Origin: Proteobacteria bacterium UBA6908
GTDB taxonomy: Bacteria > Pseudomonadota > Gammaproteobacteria > Acidiferrobacterales > UBA6901
Direction: 5' to 3'
Assembly (NCBI GenBank): GCA_002451085.1
Contig: DKBE01000009.1
Location: forward strand, 1 to 20,061
Length of the DNA: 20,061 nucleotides
Both the position numbers and the translations under genes were made by a program. The notes under the pieces were generated by a model, which saw only the letters and a program-made list of their open reading frames with translations, was not told the origin of the DNA and made no database searches. Positions 6,885 through 14,108 of this stretch are shown here, piece by piece (within the stretch, counting starts at the first letter, position 1; the number at the start of each line of letters is the position of its first letter).

Positions 6885-7535
6885 TTATTTCATGCCTAGT
6901 TTCTGTTTGATCGCTGATACCACCGTATCGCTGGAGGTGGCATTAACGTCGAAAAGCATGCCTTCGTTCTTGTAAAACCCGATCAGCGGCGCTGTTTTCT
7001 CATTATAGGTATCGAGGCGCTTGCTGATCGCCTCTTCGGTTTCATCAGCACGCTGCACCACCGGACTGCCACACTTGTCGCACTTGCCCTCAACTTTGGG
7101 CGGCATGCTCTTTACGTTGTAGATCGCCTGGCAGCTCGGATTCGAGCAGGTGCGACGGGTCGTGAGACGATCAAGGATGACCTGGCGCGGCACGTCGAGA
7201 CTGACGGCCATGTCGAGTTTGATATTGAGCTTGACCAGCATCTTCTTGAGCGCTTCTGCCTGAGGGATAGTGCGCGGGAAACCGTCCAGCAGGAAACCTT
7301 TCTGGCAATCCGGCTCGAGAAAGCGCTTTTCCATGATCCCGAGAATCAGCTCGTCCGGCACCAGATCGCCGCGGTCCATGTACTCCTTGGCCTTCTTGCC
7401 CAGATCACTGCCGGCCTGAACGGCGCCGCGCAGAATATCGCCGGTCGAGATCTGTACCGAGCCATCAAGCTGTGTCAGCAGCTTGGCCACCGTGCCCTTG
7501 CCCGCACCTGGGGCCCCCAGAAGAATCAGACGCAT
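6885..7535 (-). CDS. adk: Adenylate kinase, zinc-lid type
   Basis: A 216-residue adenylate kinase (ATP + AMP = 2 ADP), cytoplasmic. The P-loop GAPGAGKGT spans 7-15, the AMP-binding region includes STGDILR (30-36), and DGFPRT (84-89) is present. The LID domain carries four cysteines (C130, C135, C152, C155, as C-x4-C-x16-C-x2-C) that should bind structural zinc. The E. coli enzyme lacks these, holding its LID with a hydrogen-bond network. The start has a strong GAGGAG 6 nt upstream. The ychJ-like gene ends 102 nt upstream, and a strong terminator follows. Function is certain. The zinc lid, unusual for E. coli-like gammaproteobacteria, may reflect lineage or transfer. Confidence 0.97.
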   Translation of the reverse strand: MRLILLGAPGAGKGTVAKLLTQLDGSVQISTGDILRGAVQAGSDLGKKAKEYMDRGDLVPDELILGIMEKRFLEPDCQKGFLLDGFPRTIPQAEALKKMLVKLNIKLDMAVSLDVPRQVILDRLTTRRTCSNPSCQAIYNVKSMPPKVEGKCDKCGSPVVQRADETEEAISKRLDTYNEKTAPLIGFYKNEGMLFDVNATSSDTVVSAIKQKLGMK

Positions 7536-7637
7536 CGCTTGCTCCTCACGTTATGCTGAACATCGAAAAAATCGGCCCGTGAACCGGTCCGGGAATCAAA
7601 AAATAGGCGCGCAGTGTGCCTGCTCGCTCCGGCAGGA

Positions 7638-8105
7638 TCAACCCCCGCTCGACGATAAATTCCCGCCGGGTTTGCCAGGCATTGAACCGTGCCCTGCCCC
7701 CACTGGCTCGACCCCCTCAACATAAAACCAGCGCCCATTATCTCTACGAAACCGGCTGATTTCGTGAAGCCGGTTGGCCCGGCCGGCAGGTTTGTAGCGT
7801 GCGATAAATTCGACCAGACCTTCCGTGTCATGTGGACCACCGGCCTCAGCCCTGATGACCCTAAGGCTGAGCCAGCGCACGGCGGGAGATTCAGCCAGCC
7901 CCAACCGCTCAGGTCGGGTCGAGGTGTGCCAGGTATCCAGCAGGTATTCTTCGTTGCCCAGAACATAAGCCGAGTAGCGAGAACGCATCAATTGTTCGGC
8001 AGTGGCCGCGCGGGCCGCACCACCAAGAAAGGGACCGCAACAAACGGACAATTTGCGGTCTGATCCGCACGGACACGGGGCACTCCCGCCGTCGGCAATC
8101 ACCAT
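7638..8105 (-). CDS. ychJ: YchJ-family protein with N-terminal SEC-C motif
   Basis: A 155-residue protein of the YchJ/UPF0225 family. The N terminus has a SEC-C zinc-binding motif, CPCGS near residue 11 followed by CC at ~22-23. A ~100-residue SnoaL/NTF2-like domain follows, with RSRYSAYVLGNEEYLLDTWH and a later FYVEG segment. The exact role is unknown. SEC-C motifs are found in SecA and other proteins, so binding to a protein or ribosome-related partner is conceivable but unproven. The ATG at 8105 follows the yajD stop after a single nucleotide, which implies translational coupling. The frame stays open upstream, but only within yajD. The C-terminal tail (~135-155) is Gly/Ser-rich and longer than usual. 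Confidence 0.88.
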   Translation of the reverse strand: MVIADGGSAPCPCGSDRKLSVCCGPFLGGAARAATAEQLMRSRYSAYVLGNEEYLLDTWHTSTRPERLGLAESPAVRWLSLRVIRAEAGGPHDTEGLVEFIARYKPAGRANRLHEISRFRRDNGRWFYVEGVEPVGAGHGSMPGKPGGNLSSSGG

Positions 8106-8106
8106 T

Positions 8107-8532
8107 TCATTCCGGTTTCTTATTGCGCTCCAGCACATCCCGGAGATTGGCAAAGGGATTATGCGTGGCCGAGGGCGGTGCTGCAGCCCGGGTCAGACCA
8201 AATCCGGAACCTTCGCCCTTGACCTGCTGTGAATACTTCTGGTGCTCCCAATCATGGCAATACAGACACAGGTTTTCCCAATTGCTGCCATCGGGAGGAT
8301 TGTTGTCATGGTTATGGTCCTTATGATGGACCGTGAGCTCATGGAGGTTGGCGCGCGTGAACTCCCGGCCACAACGGGCACATACCCAGGGGAACAACCG
8401 CAGCGACTGCTCACGGTATCCGGACATGCGCGTGTCCGCTTGCTGGCGGGCCTTGGCCACGATCGAATCGAGCCGAATCTCATTCAGTTTGCCATCCGGC
8501 GGACGACGCGGCCGATCACCTGAAGGCGGCAT
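8107..8532 (-). CDS. yajD: YajD-family HNH nuclease
   Basis: A 141-residue protein matching E. coli YajD (115 aa). The core starts SGYREQSLRLFPWVCARCG (37-55), with C51/C54 pairing with C89/C92 as a zinc site. The HNH motif is visible as LTVHHKDHNHDN (66-77), then N84/N87 and H93/H97. It ends in the family's NPFA segment and a charged helix. Such proteins are predicted DNA nucleases, but the cellular role of YajD is unknown; it is widespread and not tied to restriction or mobile elements. The N-terminal ~36 residues exceed the E. coli protein and are basic and Pro-rich. The start at 8532 lacks a good ribosome site, so a later start is possible. It is coupled to the ychJ-like gene. Confidence 0.9.
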   Translation of the reverse strand: MPPSGDRPRRPPDGKLNEIRLDSIVAKARQQADTRMSGYREQSLRLFPWVCARCGREFTRANLHELTVHHKDHNHDNNPPDGSNWENLCLYCHDWEHQKYSQQVKGEGSGFGLTRAAAPPSATHNPFANLRDVLERNKKPE

Positions 8533-8688
8533 ATTTCACACCCACTGTTTCTCTTGGCTTGAGACGAATACGAACTATGTCAATTTCCTGCGTCAGCGGC
8601 AATCACATGCTAACGGCGACGTGACAGCGCCGAAGGAAGCGCAGATTGAATGGCAAAAAGGAGGCGATGCAACAGGAGCAGACCAGTT

Positions 8689-9969
8689 TCAGAGCGCTAC
8701 AGCCATACGCAGGATCTGGGCAGGATCAATGTCGATGCTGTCCGGTTCGAGAACCCGCTCGATTTCCCACGGGCGGTCATCAGCCGTCCGGCAGTTGATG
8801 ATGTTGGTAATCGGCATGTCCTGGTAGGGGTGGCGTTCAGCATCAAAGACCATCATCACGTGCGGCTTGAGCCGTTGTTGACGATTGATGGCTGCGACCA
8901 CACCGATATCACCGGTATTGAGTTCGACAATGCTGCCGATCGGGTAGACGCCCAGGCACTGAATGAATTTCTCGACCAGGGGCGCACTGAACAGGGTATT
9001 GCGCCACTCATACATTTTCATGAGCACACTGTGGGCAGACACGGCGCCACGATAGGCGCGATCGCTGGTAATGGCGTCATAGTGATCGACAATCGCACCG
9101 ATCATGCCGAAATCGCCAATCTGGTCACCGCGTAAACCGCGCAGATAGCCGCTTCCGTCGTGACGCTCGTGATGACCGGTCACCACATCCAGTGCAGCGC
9201 CAGGAACCTGGCGTGTCTGGTAAAGTATCTCGGCCCCCCAGGCAACATGCTGCTTCATGATGTCGTATTCCTGCGGAGTCAGCGCATCGGGCTTGGCGAG
9301 GATGGCTTCCGGCACTTTCACTTTGCCGACATCGTGCAGCAGCGCCCCCAGACCCAGCACTTCCAGTTGATCGCGGGGCAGTCCGAGCTGGCGGCCGAAG
9401 GCAAGCGCCAATATGCAAACACGCAAGCTGTGCAGCGCTGTGTATTCGTCCTTGCGCTTGAGCTGGGCGAAACACATCAGTGCGTCCGGATTCCGGATCA
9501 CGCTTTCCGCCATGTTGTGCACGACCTTCTTGGTCGACGACAGGCTCAGACTTCGTCCCAGCTTGGCATCATGGAGGATTTCCTGGATGAGCAGCCGAGT
9601 TTCGATGAAGGTATCACGCACCGTGTCCACCTCTTCCGCCATGGACGTGACGTCCTGATAGACGGAGTGGGCATTGGGGTGGTTATTGATCTTGTATACT
9701 TCCTGCTCAACCCGGAGCGAACGGTGCTGGGCCGGGCTCCAGGCCGGTTGGGCACCGGCCGGCACTTGTCGATGGGAAAATCCGATTTGTCGGTCGCCCT
9801 CACCTTTCAGTATGGTGACCGATCGACAATACTGGCGAAGACTTGCAATCTGATCCTGATCGCGGATCTCAAAACCCTGAAACAGGAATGGCGTTTCGCG
9901 CCACGGGCGGTCGAGCTCGCAGACATACATACCGATCTTCAACTGCTCGACATCGACTACGACTTTCAT
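8689..9969 (-). CDS. DUF3391 / HD-GYP domain protein, putative c-di-GMP phosphodiesterase
   Basis: A 426-residue soluble protein. The N-terminal ~1-130 is a DUF3391-type module (VEQLKIGMYVCELDRPW near 7-23), followed by an HD-GYP domain (~150-345) and a ~75-residue tail. The metal site is visible: H180, LLHDVGK (H212, D213), H241, HHERHDGSG (266-274) and VDHYDAI (294-300). HD-GYP enzymes hydrolyse c-di-GMP. The signature loop reads GYL-RGLRG rather than GYP-xGLxG (L276), although the metal ligands are intact, so activity is likely but not assured. There is no receiver domain, so it is not RpfG. The ATG at 9969 best fits the family N terminus; ATG 9987 and GTG 10011 are in frame. A strong AAGGAG (10033-10038) lies too far upstream to serve any of them directly. 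Confidence 0.88.
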   Translation of the reverse strand: MKVVVDVEQLKIGMYVCELDRPWRETPFLFQGFEIRDQDQIASLRQYCRSVTILKGEGDRQIGFSHRQVPAGAQPAWSPAQHRSLRVEQEVYKINNHPNAHSVYQDVTSMAEEVDTVRDTFIETRLLIQEILHDAKLGRSLSLSSTKKVVHNMAESVIRNPDALMCFAQLKRKDEYTALHSLRVCILALAFGRQLGLPRDQLEVLGLGALLHDVGKVKVPEAILAKPDALTPQEYDIMKQHVAWGAEILYQTRQVPGAALDVVTGHHERHDGSGYLRGLRGDQIGDFGMIGAIVDHYDAITSDRAYRGAVSAHSVLMKMYEWRNTLFSAPLVEKFIQCLGVYPIGSIVELNTGDIGVVAAINRQQRLKPHVMMVFDAERHPYQDMPITNIINCRTADDRPWEIERVLEPDSIDIDPAQILRMAVAL

Positions 9970-10223
9970 GCCTGAATCCCGCACCATCCGGTTGGCGCTG
10001 AGTCCGGACACCCCGTCCGGAAAATGATTAATCTCCTTGTTTTTATTGCAAAATACATACCTGAGCGTAGTCGATGTTGCATGTGACTAATTACAGTATG
10101 AAAGGTTAATTGTAGCCGACAAACGGTCTGTATCAGTTAATTCACTGACATTTATACATAATCTGGCTAATTTGTCCTAATTTTTATATGGGTAATTATG
10201 TCAATTTCCGTCCATGACCTGCC
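9970..10223. other. AT-rich intergenic region between rsmI and the HD-GYP gene
   Basis: About 250 bp, clearly more AT-rich than its flanks, between the rsmI stop and the HD-GYP start. No open frame looks like protein apart from a possible non-ATG leader peptide near 9966-10028. It should hold the promoter of the HD-GYP series, but several AT-rich -10-like strings occur and none stands out with a good -35. No terminator hairpin is seen after rsmI. Confidence 0.5.
10003..10021 (-). promoter_or_regulatory. Perfect hairpin in the HD-GYP leader
   Basis: TCCGGAC (10003-10009) and GTCCGGA (10015-10021) form a 7-bp GC-rich hairpin with a 5-nt loop. It sits between an isolated strong Shine-Dalgarno-like AAGGAG (10033-10038) and the likely ATG of the HD-GYP gene. 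It could affect translation initiation; this is inferred from pattern only. Confidence 0.35.
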
Positions 10224-11075
10224 TTATTCGGGCGATTTCTTGAGACTGAGTGCCAGCTCATATAGCTCATTCTTCTTGCGTCCACTCAGCTCGGCCGCCA
10301 CTGCTGCCGCCTGACTGACCGGTAATGACTTCAGCAGGATGCGCACGATCCGCTCTGCATCGGCACGGGCGGCCTCCTCATCCGCACGGGCTCCGTGCAC
10401 GAGAATCACAATTTCACCGAGCTGCTGATGGCTGTCCTGTGACACCCAACGGGCCAATTCGCCCAACGAGGCCGGACGAACGGTTTCAAACTGCTTGGTG
10501 AGTTCTCGCGCATATACTGCATCGCGCGTTTCGCCAAAAACACTCACCATATCCGCCAGCGACTCGACAATCCGATGGGGGCTTTCGTAGAAAATGAGAG
10601 TTCGCGGTTCGTTCACCATGGCCTCCAGCCAGGTACGGCGTGCTGTGCTTTTGGCGGGTGGAAAACCCTCGAATGCGAATCGGTCCGATGGCAATCCGGA
10701 CACCGACAAGGCAGCCACCGCTGCGCATGGGCCCGGCACTGGGATCACACGGATTCCGGCAATGTGGGCCGCCCGCACCAGTCGGTATCCCGGATCGCTT
10801 ACCAGCGGCGTTCCGGCATCGCTGATCAGTGCCAGCTGTTTGCCGTGACTGAGCTGATTGACCAGATCTTGCGCTTTCTCGTGCTCATTGTGCTCATGAA
10901 AGGCGGTCACCGGCGTGAGAATTCCGTAGTGCGAGAGTAATCTGGCACTATGGCGCGTGTCTTCCGCAGCAATCAGATCAACCTCCGCAAGAATCCGTCG
11001 AGCACGGATGGAGAAATCTTCAAGATTGCCGATGGGTGTAGCCACCACATACAGGAAACCGGGCTCGTTTGACAC
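10224..11075 (-). CDS. rsmI: 16S rRNA (cytidine1402-2'-O)-methyltransferase RsmI
   Basis: A 283-residue SAM-dependent enzyme that 2'-O-methylates C1402 in the decoding centre of 16S rRNA. Family motifs are in place: LYVVATPIGNLED near the start (8-20), AAEDTRHSARLL, ISDAGTPLVSDPGYRLV (tetrapyrrole-methylase-like SAM pocket), PGPCAAVAALSVSGLP and YESPHRI. The C terminus holds the short helical tail with SGRKKNELYELAL. The start is GTG at 11075, because GGAGG (11081-11085) sits 5 nt upstream; an in-frame GTG at 11081 would overlap that site. It is divergent from lpoA with about 50 bp between, the arrangement seen in E. coli and Pseudomonas. Confidence 0.97.
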   Translation of the reverse strand: MSNEPGFLYVVATPIGNLEDFSIRARRILAEVDLIAAEDTRHSARLLSHYGILTPVTAFHEHNEHEKAQDLVNQLSHGKQLALISDAGTPLVSDPGYRLVRAAHIAGIRVIPVPGPCAAVAALSVSGLPSDRFAFEGFPPAKSTARRTWLEAMVNEPRTLIFYESPHRIVESLADMVSVFGETRDAVYARELTKQFETVRPASLGELARWVSQDSHQQLGEIVILVHGARADEEAARADAERIVRILLKSLPVSQAAAVAAELSGRKKNELYELALSLKKSPE

Positions 11076-11127
11076 ACACACCTCCGGTTGCTGATACTTT
11101 CACAGGACAGTTTACCCGACACCCAAC

Positions 11128-13086
11128 ATGAATCCGATCTTTCGTCGTACCTGTGCCGGGCTTCTATGTCTTGGCGTTTTCCTGATGCTGGCTGCTTGCG
11201 AAACCCGTCCGCCGCTCCGCCCGGGCGAAGCAGCTCGGCCCGAAGCCGCCGTACCTACAGTCAGTTCAGCCGAACAGGCCGAGTTGGCTGGTGAGTATGT
11301 ATTGGCAGCAAGAGAATACGATCGATTGTCAAAAGAGTCAGCACCCCCCCAAAGCGAACTCTATGCACTCAAGGCAGCAGAATCCCTAATCAAGGCAGGT
11401 CAGGCGCGCGAGGCGCGCGAAAAACTTCGCGAGCTGGAGAAGCGCCGTCTGGATCCGCCACAGCTGGCACGCCGGAAAATCCTTGAGGCCCAACTGCTGG
11501 CGCTGGAAAACAAGCACGAAGAGGCGTTGCGACTGCTGGCTCAGGCAGAGCGCACCCCGAATCTCAATCCAAAGCTGATCGCTGAAATCTACCGGGTCCG
11601 GGCCGAGGCCGAACAGGCCCTGGACCAACCACGAGCCGCGATCAGCAGCCGGATAGCCCGCGACAAGCTGCTGGTGACACAGGAAGAGATCACAAAGAAT
11701 CAACAGGCACTGTGGCAGATTCTCGAATCCCTGAGCCGTTCCAGGCTTCAGCAGGAACGTCAGACTGCGCGCGACCCGGTATTGGGCGGCTGGCTGGAAC
11801 TCGCGATCGTGGCGCGCGAGCATGCCGGATCACCCACCGCGCTGGCCATCGCCGTGGACCAATGGCGAAAAATCCATCCCGGCCATCCGGCATCGGAAGA
11901 ATTCCTGAACCGGCTGGCTAAACCACGCGCCGTTGGAATCGGACGTATCGAACGTATCGTCCTGTTATTGCCACTCACGTCCGATTACGCTCAGGCCTCT
12001 TCGGCTGTGCGCGACGGCTTTTTGGCCATGCACAATTCGGATCGCAATCCGGATAAACCACAGATCCGCATCGTTGATATCGGAAAAGACCCGGTCGCTG
12101 CCGTGGCGGCCTACAAACAGGCGGTGCAGGATGGAGCCCAGCTGATCGTTGGTCCACTGGGACTCGAGGCCGTGGATCAGGTCGCCAGGCAATCCGGCCT
12201 GCAAGTACCGACACTGCTGCTAAGTCATGCCACCGATGATATTGACACCAGTGACAAGAGCGTCTTTCAGTTCGGACTACCTCCTGAGCAGGAAGCTACC
12301 CAGGCGGCAGAGCGCGCGTGGCTCGATGGCCACCGGCAGGCAGCTGTACTCTTTCCAGACAGCGCCTGGGGTCGCCGATTACAGACTGCCTTTGTCTCGG
12401 CATGGCAACGGCTAGGCGGCATTGTGGTCAGCGAGCAGAATTACCTGCTGAACCAGAATGACTACTCCGAGCCGGTGAAGCGCCTGCTCAACATTCCGCA
12501 GAGCGAATCGCGCAAGGAACGGCTGGAAAGTGTTCTGAAAATGAAACTCAAGTACGAGGAACGCCCGCGTGAAGATATCGACTTCATCTTTCTGGCGGCG
12601 GATGCCCGACACGGAAGACTCATCAAGCCGCAGTTGAGTTATCACCGCGCCTCGCGGATTCCCGTGTACTCAACCTCGCACATTTTTACCGGCCGCGGCG
12701 ACCCGGGACGAGACATCGATCTCGACGGCGTACAGTTCGGAGATATGCCGTGGATGCTGGTCGGAGACGGGCGAGTGGCCGAATTGCGCGCCGCGCTGCA
12801 AACCGGTTGGCCCCATGCACATACCGGCCTCGATCGCCTATATGCATTGGGCATCGATGCCTATGCCATCATCCCGCAGCTGGACCGGCTGTCCAGCGAA
12901 AGCGCCGTGCGTTTCAGCGGTGTCACCAGCGGACTGTCTCTCGGGCGCGGAGGCCGGCTGCATCGCCAGCTGCTGTGGGCACAATTCCGGAAGGGAGTTC
13001 CGGTGCTGGTGGACACCTTCTTCCAGCACAAGGGCCAATTTGATTTCGACGCCGGTGACACACCGGCTGCTCGTCGTGCCAACTGA
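11128..13086 (+). CDS. lpoA: LpoA/LppC-family outer-membrane lipoprotein, activator of PBP1a
   Basis: A 652-residue lipoprotein that in E. coli reaches through the peptidoglycan to stimulate PBP1a. The signal peptide ends in a lipobox, LAAC, with the lipidated C24. Residues ~40-260 are helical and repeat-like (TPR-like, rich in Ala, Glu, Arg and Leu, such as AREKLRELEKR). Residues ~275-640 form a periplasmic-binding-protein-like domain, with IERIVLLLPLTSDYAQASSAVRDGFL at its start (quoted in part: residues ~275-300) and LIVGPLGLEAV further on. The overall architecture and length match LppC proteins. The Shine-Dalgarno is weak. The gene overlaps the start of yraN, and the pair is probably co-transcribed with it. 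Confidence 0.93.
   Translation: MNPIFRRTCAGLLCLGVFLMLAACETRPPLRPGEAARPEAAVPTVSSAEQAELAGEYVLAAREYDRLSKESAPPQSELYALKAAESLIKAGQAREAREKLRELEKRRLDPPQLARRKILEAQLLALENKHEEALRLLAQAERTPNLNPKLIAEIYRVRAEAEQALDQPRAAISSRIARDKLLVTQEEITKNQQALWQILESLSRSRLQQERQTARDPVLGGWLELAIVAREHAGSPTALAIAVDQWRKIHPGHPASEEFLNRLAKPRAVGIGRIERIVLLLPLTSDYAQASSAVRDGFLAMHNSDRNPDKPQIRIVDIGKDPVAAVAAYKQAVQDGAQLIVGPLGLEAVDQVARQSGLQVPTLLLSHATDDIDTSDKSVFQFGLPPEQEATQAAERAWLDGHRQAAVLFPDSAWGRRLQTAFVSAWQRLGGIVVSEQNYLLNQNDYSEPVKRLLNIPQSESRKERLESVLKMKLKYEERPREDIDFIFLAADARHGRLIKPQLSYHRASRIPVYSTSHIFTGRGDPGRDIDLDGVQFGDMPWMLVGDGRVAELRAALQTGWPHAHTGLDRLYALGIDAYAIIPQLDRLSSESAVRFSGVTSGLSLGRGGRLHRQLLWAQFRKGVPVLVDTFFQHKGQFDFDAGDTPAARRAN
13051..13067 (+). 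promoter_or_regulatory. Perfect 7-bp hairpin at the lpoA/yraN junction
   Basis: GCCGGTG and CACCGGC with a 3-nt loop form a tight hairpin within the last codons of lpoA, 8 nt before the probable GTG start of yraN. In mRNA it could make yraN translation depend on ribosomes finishing lpoA. Inferred from pattern only. Confidence 0.35.
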
Positions 13087-13432
13087 ATTGCTCAGCGGAC
13101 ATGACGCCGAGATCCTGGCTTGTACTCGCCTGGAGCAGGCCGGACTCCATCTGCTGTGCCGCAATTACCGATGTCCACGCGGTGAAATTGACCTGGTCAT
13201 GGATGATGGCGGTACCCTGGTATTTGTTGAAGTCCGATATCGCCGGTCGAGTGCATATGGTTCCGCAGCGGAAAGCGTGGATGAACGAAAGCAGTCACGC
13301 CTGCTGGCAGCGGCGCAACATTACCTGATGAACAACCGGCACGATGCTCCGTGCCGATTCGATGTCGTGGCAATCAACGGTGCTGACAGTCCCGGCATGG
13401 AATGGTTGCGCGACGCGTTCCGTCCGGATTAA
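13076..13432 (+). CDS. yraN: YraN/UPF0102-family endonuclease-like protein
   Basis: About 118 residues of the UPF0102 family, with a restriction-endonuclease-like fold and unknown function. The conserved core is clear: GHDAEILACTRLEQAG, then NYRCPRGEIDLVMDDGGTL (quoted in part) and VFVEVRYRRSSAYGSAAESV, giving the E...D...ExR acidic residues of the fold. The C terminus CRFDVVAI also matches. No ATG lies at the right place and none of the candidates has a ribosome site. GTG at 13076 gives a family-like length and overlaps the lpoA stop; GTG 13055 or TTG 13088 are alternatives. Overlap with lpoA suggests translational coupling. In E. coli and Pseudomonas, diaA follows; here it is absent and dolP comes next. 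Confidence 0.88.
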   Translation: MPTELLSGHDAEILACTRLEQAGLHLLCRNYRCPRGEIDLVMDDGGTLVFVEVRYRRSSAYGSAAESVDERKQSRLLAAAQHYLMNNRHDAPCRFDVVAINGADSPGMEWLRDAFRPD

Positions 13433-13488
13433 TTCTGCGTCCCAAACTAACCGTCTCACAGGCCCAAGCAGAATGCCGGCCCGCAATC

Positions 13489-13497
13489 TGTTAAAAT
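13489..13497 (+). promoter_or_regulatory. Possible extended -10 promoter for dolP
   Basis: TGTTAAAAT is an extended -10 element (TG-n-TAAAAT) 35 nt before the dolP start. No -35 match lies upstream, which extended -10 promoters tolerate. It would let dolP and the downstream genes be expressed separately from lpoA-yraN. Confidence 0.35.
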
Positions 13498-13531
13498 GCA
13501 TCACATGAATATTCGTAGACAGGAGTCTGCC

Positions 13532-14104
13532 ATGCTTCGGGCCCGATGGTTGCTGTTGTTTAGTATCGTTACCCTGTTGCCGGGATGTGCAGCGGTAGTG
13601 GTAGCGGGCGCGGCGACCGGTGCAGCCGTGGCGCATGATCGTCGCACGTTCGGATCCATCGTCGACGACCAGACCATCGAGATGAAAGCGGGCTCGGCCA
13701 TCGTCGGCAACTCCGATCTCCGCGGCCAGACCCATGTCAACATCACCAGCGTTAACGGCATCGTGCTGCTCACCGGCGAGGCCACCACACTCGAAGCTCG
13801 CGATCAGGTGCTGCAGACCGTACGCGAGGTCAACGGTGTGCGCCGCATCACCAATGAACTGCGCATTGCTGAACCCAGCCCCGTGGGAAACCGCAGCAAG
13901 GACGCGCTGATTACCAGCGCCGTGAAATCACGCTTCCTGGTCGCCCGTCACCTGGATCCAACCCGCTTCAAGGTGGTGACCGAGAACAATGCCGTCTATC
14001 TGATGGGCATCGTCACGCGAGATGAAGGTGACCTGGCCGCCGAGCAAGCTGCTACCATTGACGGTGTGGAGCGGGTGGTCAAGATTTTCGAATACCTCGA
14101 CTGA
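13532..14104 (+). CDS. dolP: DolP/YraP-like lipoprotein with two BON domains
   Basis: A 190-residue outer-membrane lipoprotein. The signal peptide ends in LLPGC (lipidated C19), followed by a short Gly/Ala/Val-rich stretch. Two BON domains follow, ~45-112 (with NGIVLLTGEA and VNGVRRITNEL) and ~122-188 (with NAVYLMGIVTR and VEYLD-like end KIFEYLD). E. coli DolP binds anionic phospholipid at division sites and supports outer-membrane integrity and BAM function. The ATG at 13532 is chosen because AGGAG (13521-13525) precedes it; upstream in-frame ATGs lack such a site and would put charge before the signal peptide. The next gene starts 4 nt after the stop. Confidence 0.93.
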   Translation: MLRARWLLLFSIVTLLPGCAAVVVAGAATGAAVAHDRRTFGSIVDDQTIEMKAGSAIVGNSDLRGQTHVNITSVNGIVLLTGEATTLEARDQVLQTVREVNGVRRITNELRIAEPSPVGNRSKDALITSAVKSRFLVARHLDPTRFKVVTENNAVYLMGIVTRDEGDLAAEQAATIDGVERVVKIFEYLD

Positions 14105-14108
14105 CTTC

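Noticed and set aside
8107..8532. HNH nuclease as part of a restriction, intron or phage system
   Set aside because: The sequence matches chromosomal YajD and it sits between housekeeping genes, with no methylase, intron or phage features.
8689..9969. HD-GYP protein as RpfG
   Set aside because: The N terminus is DUF3391-like, with no receiver domain or phospho-acceptor Asp pattern, and the gene is not linked to rpfC.
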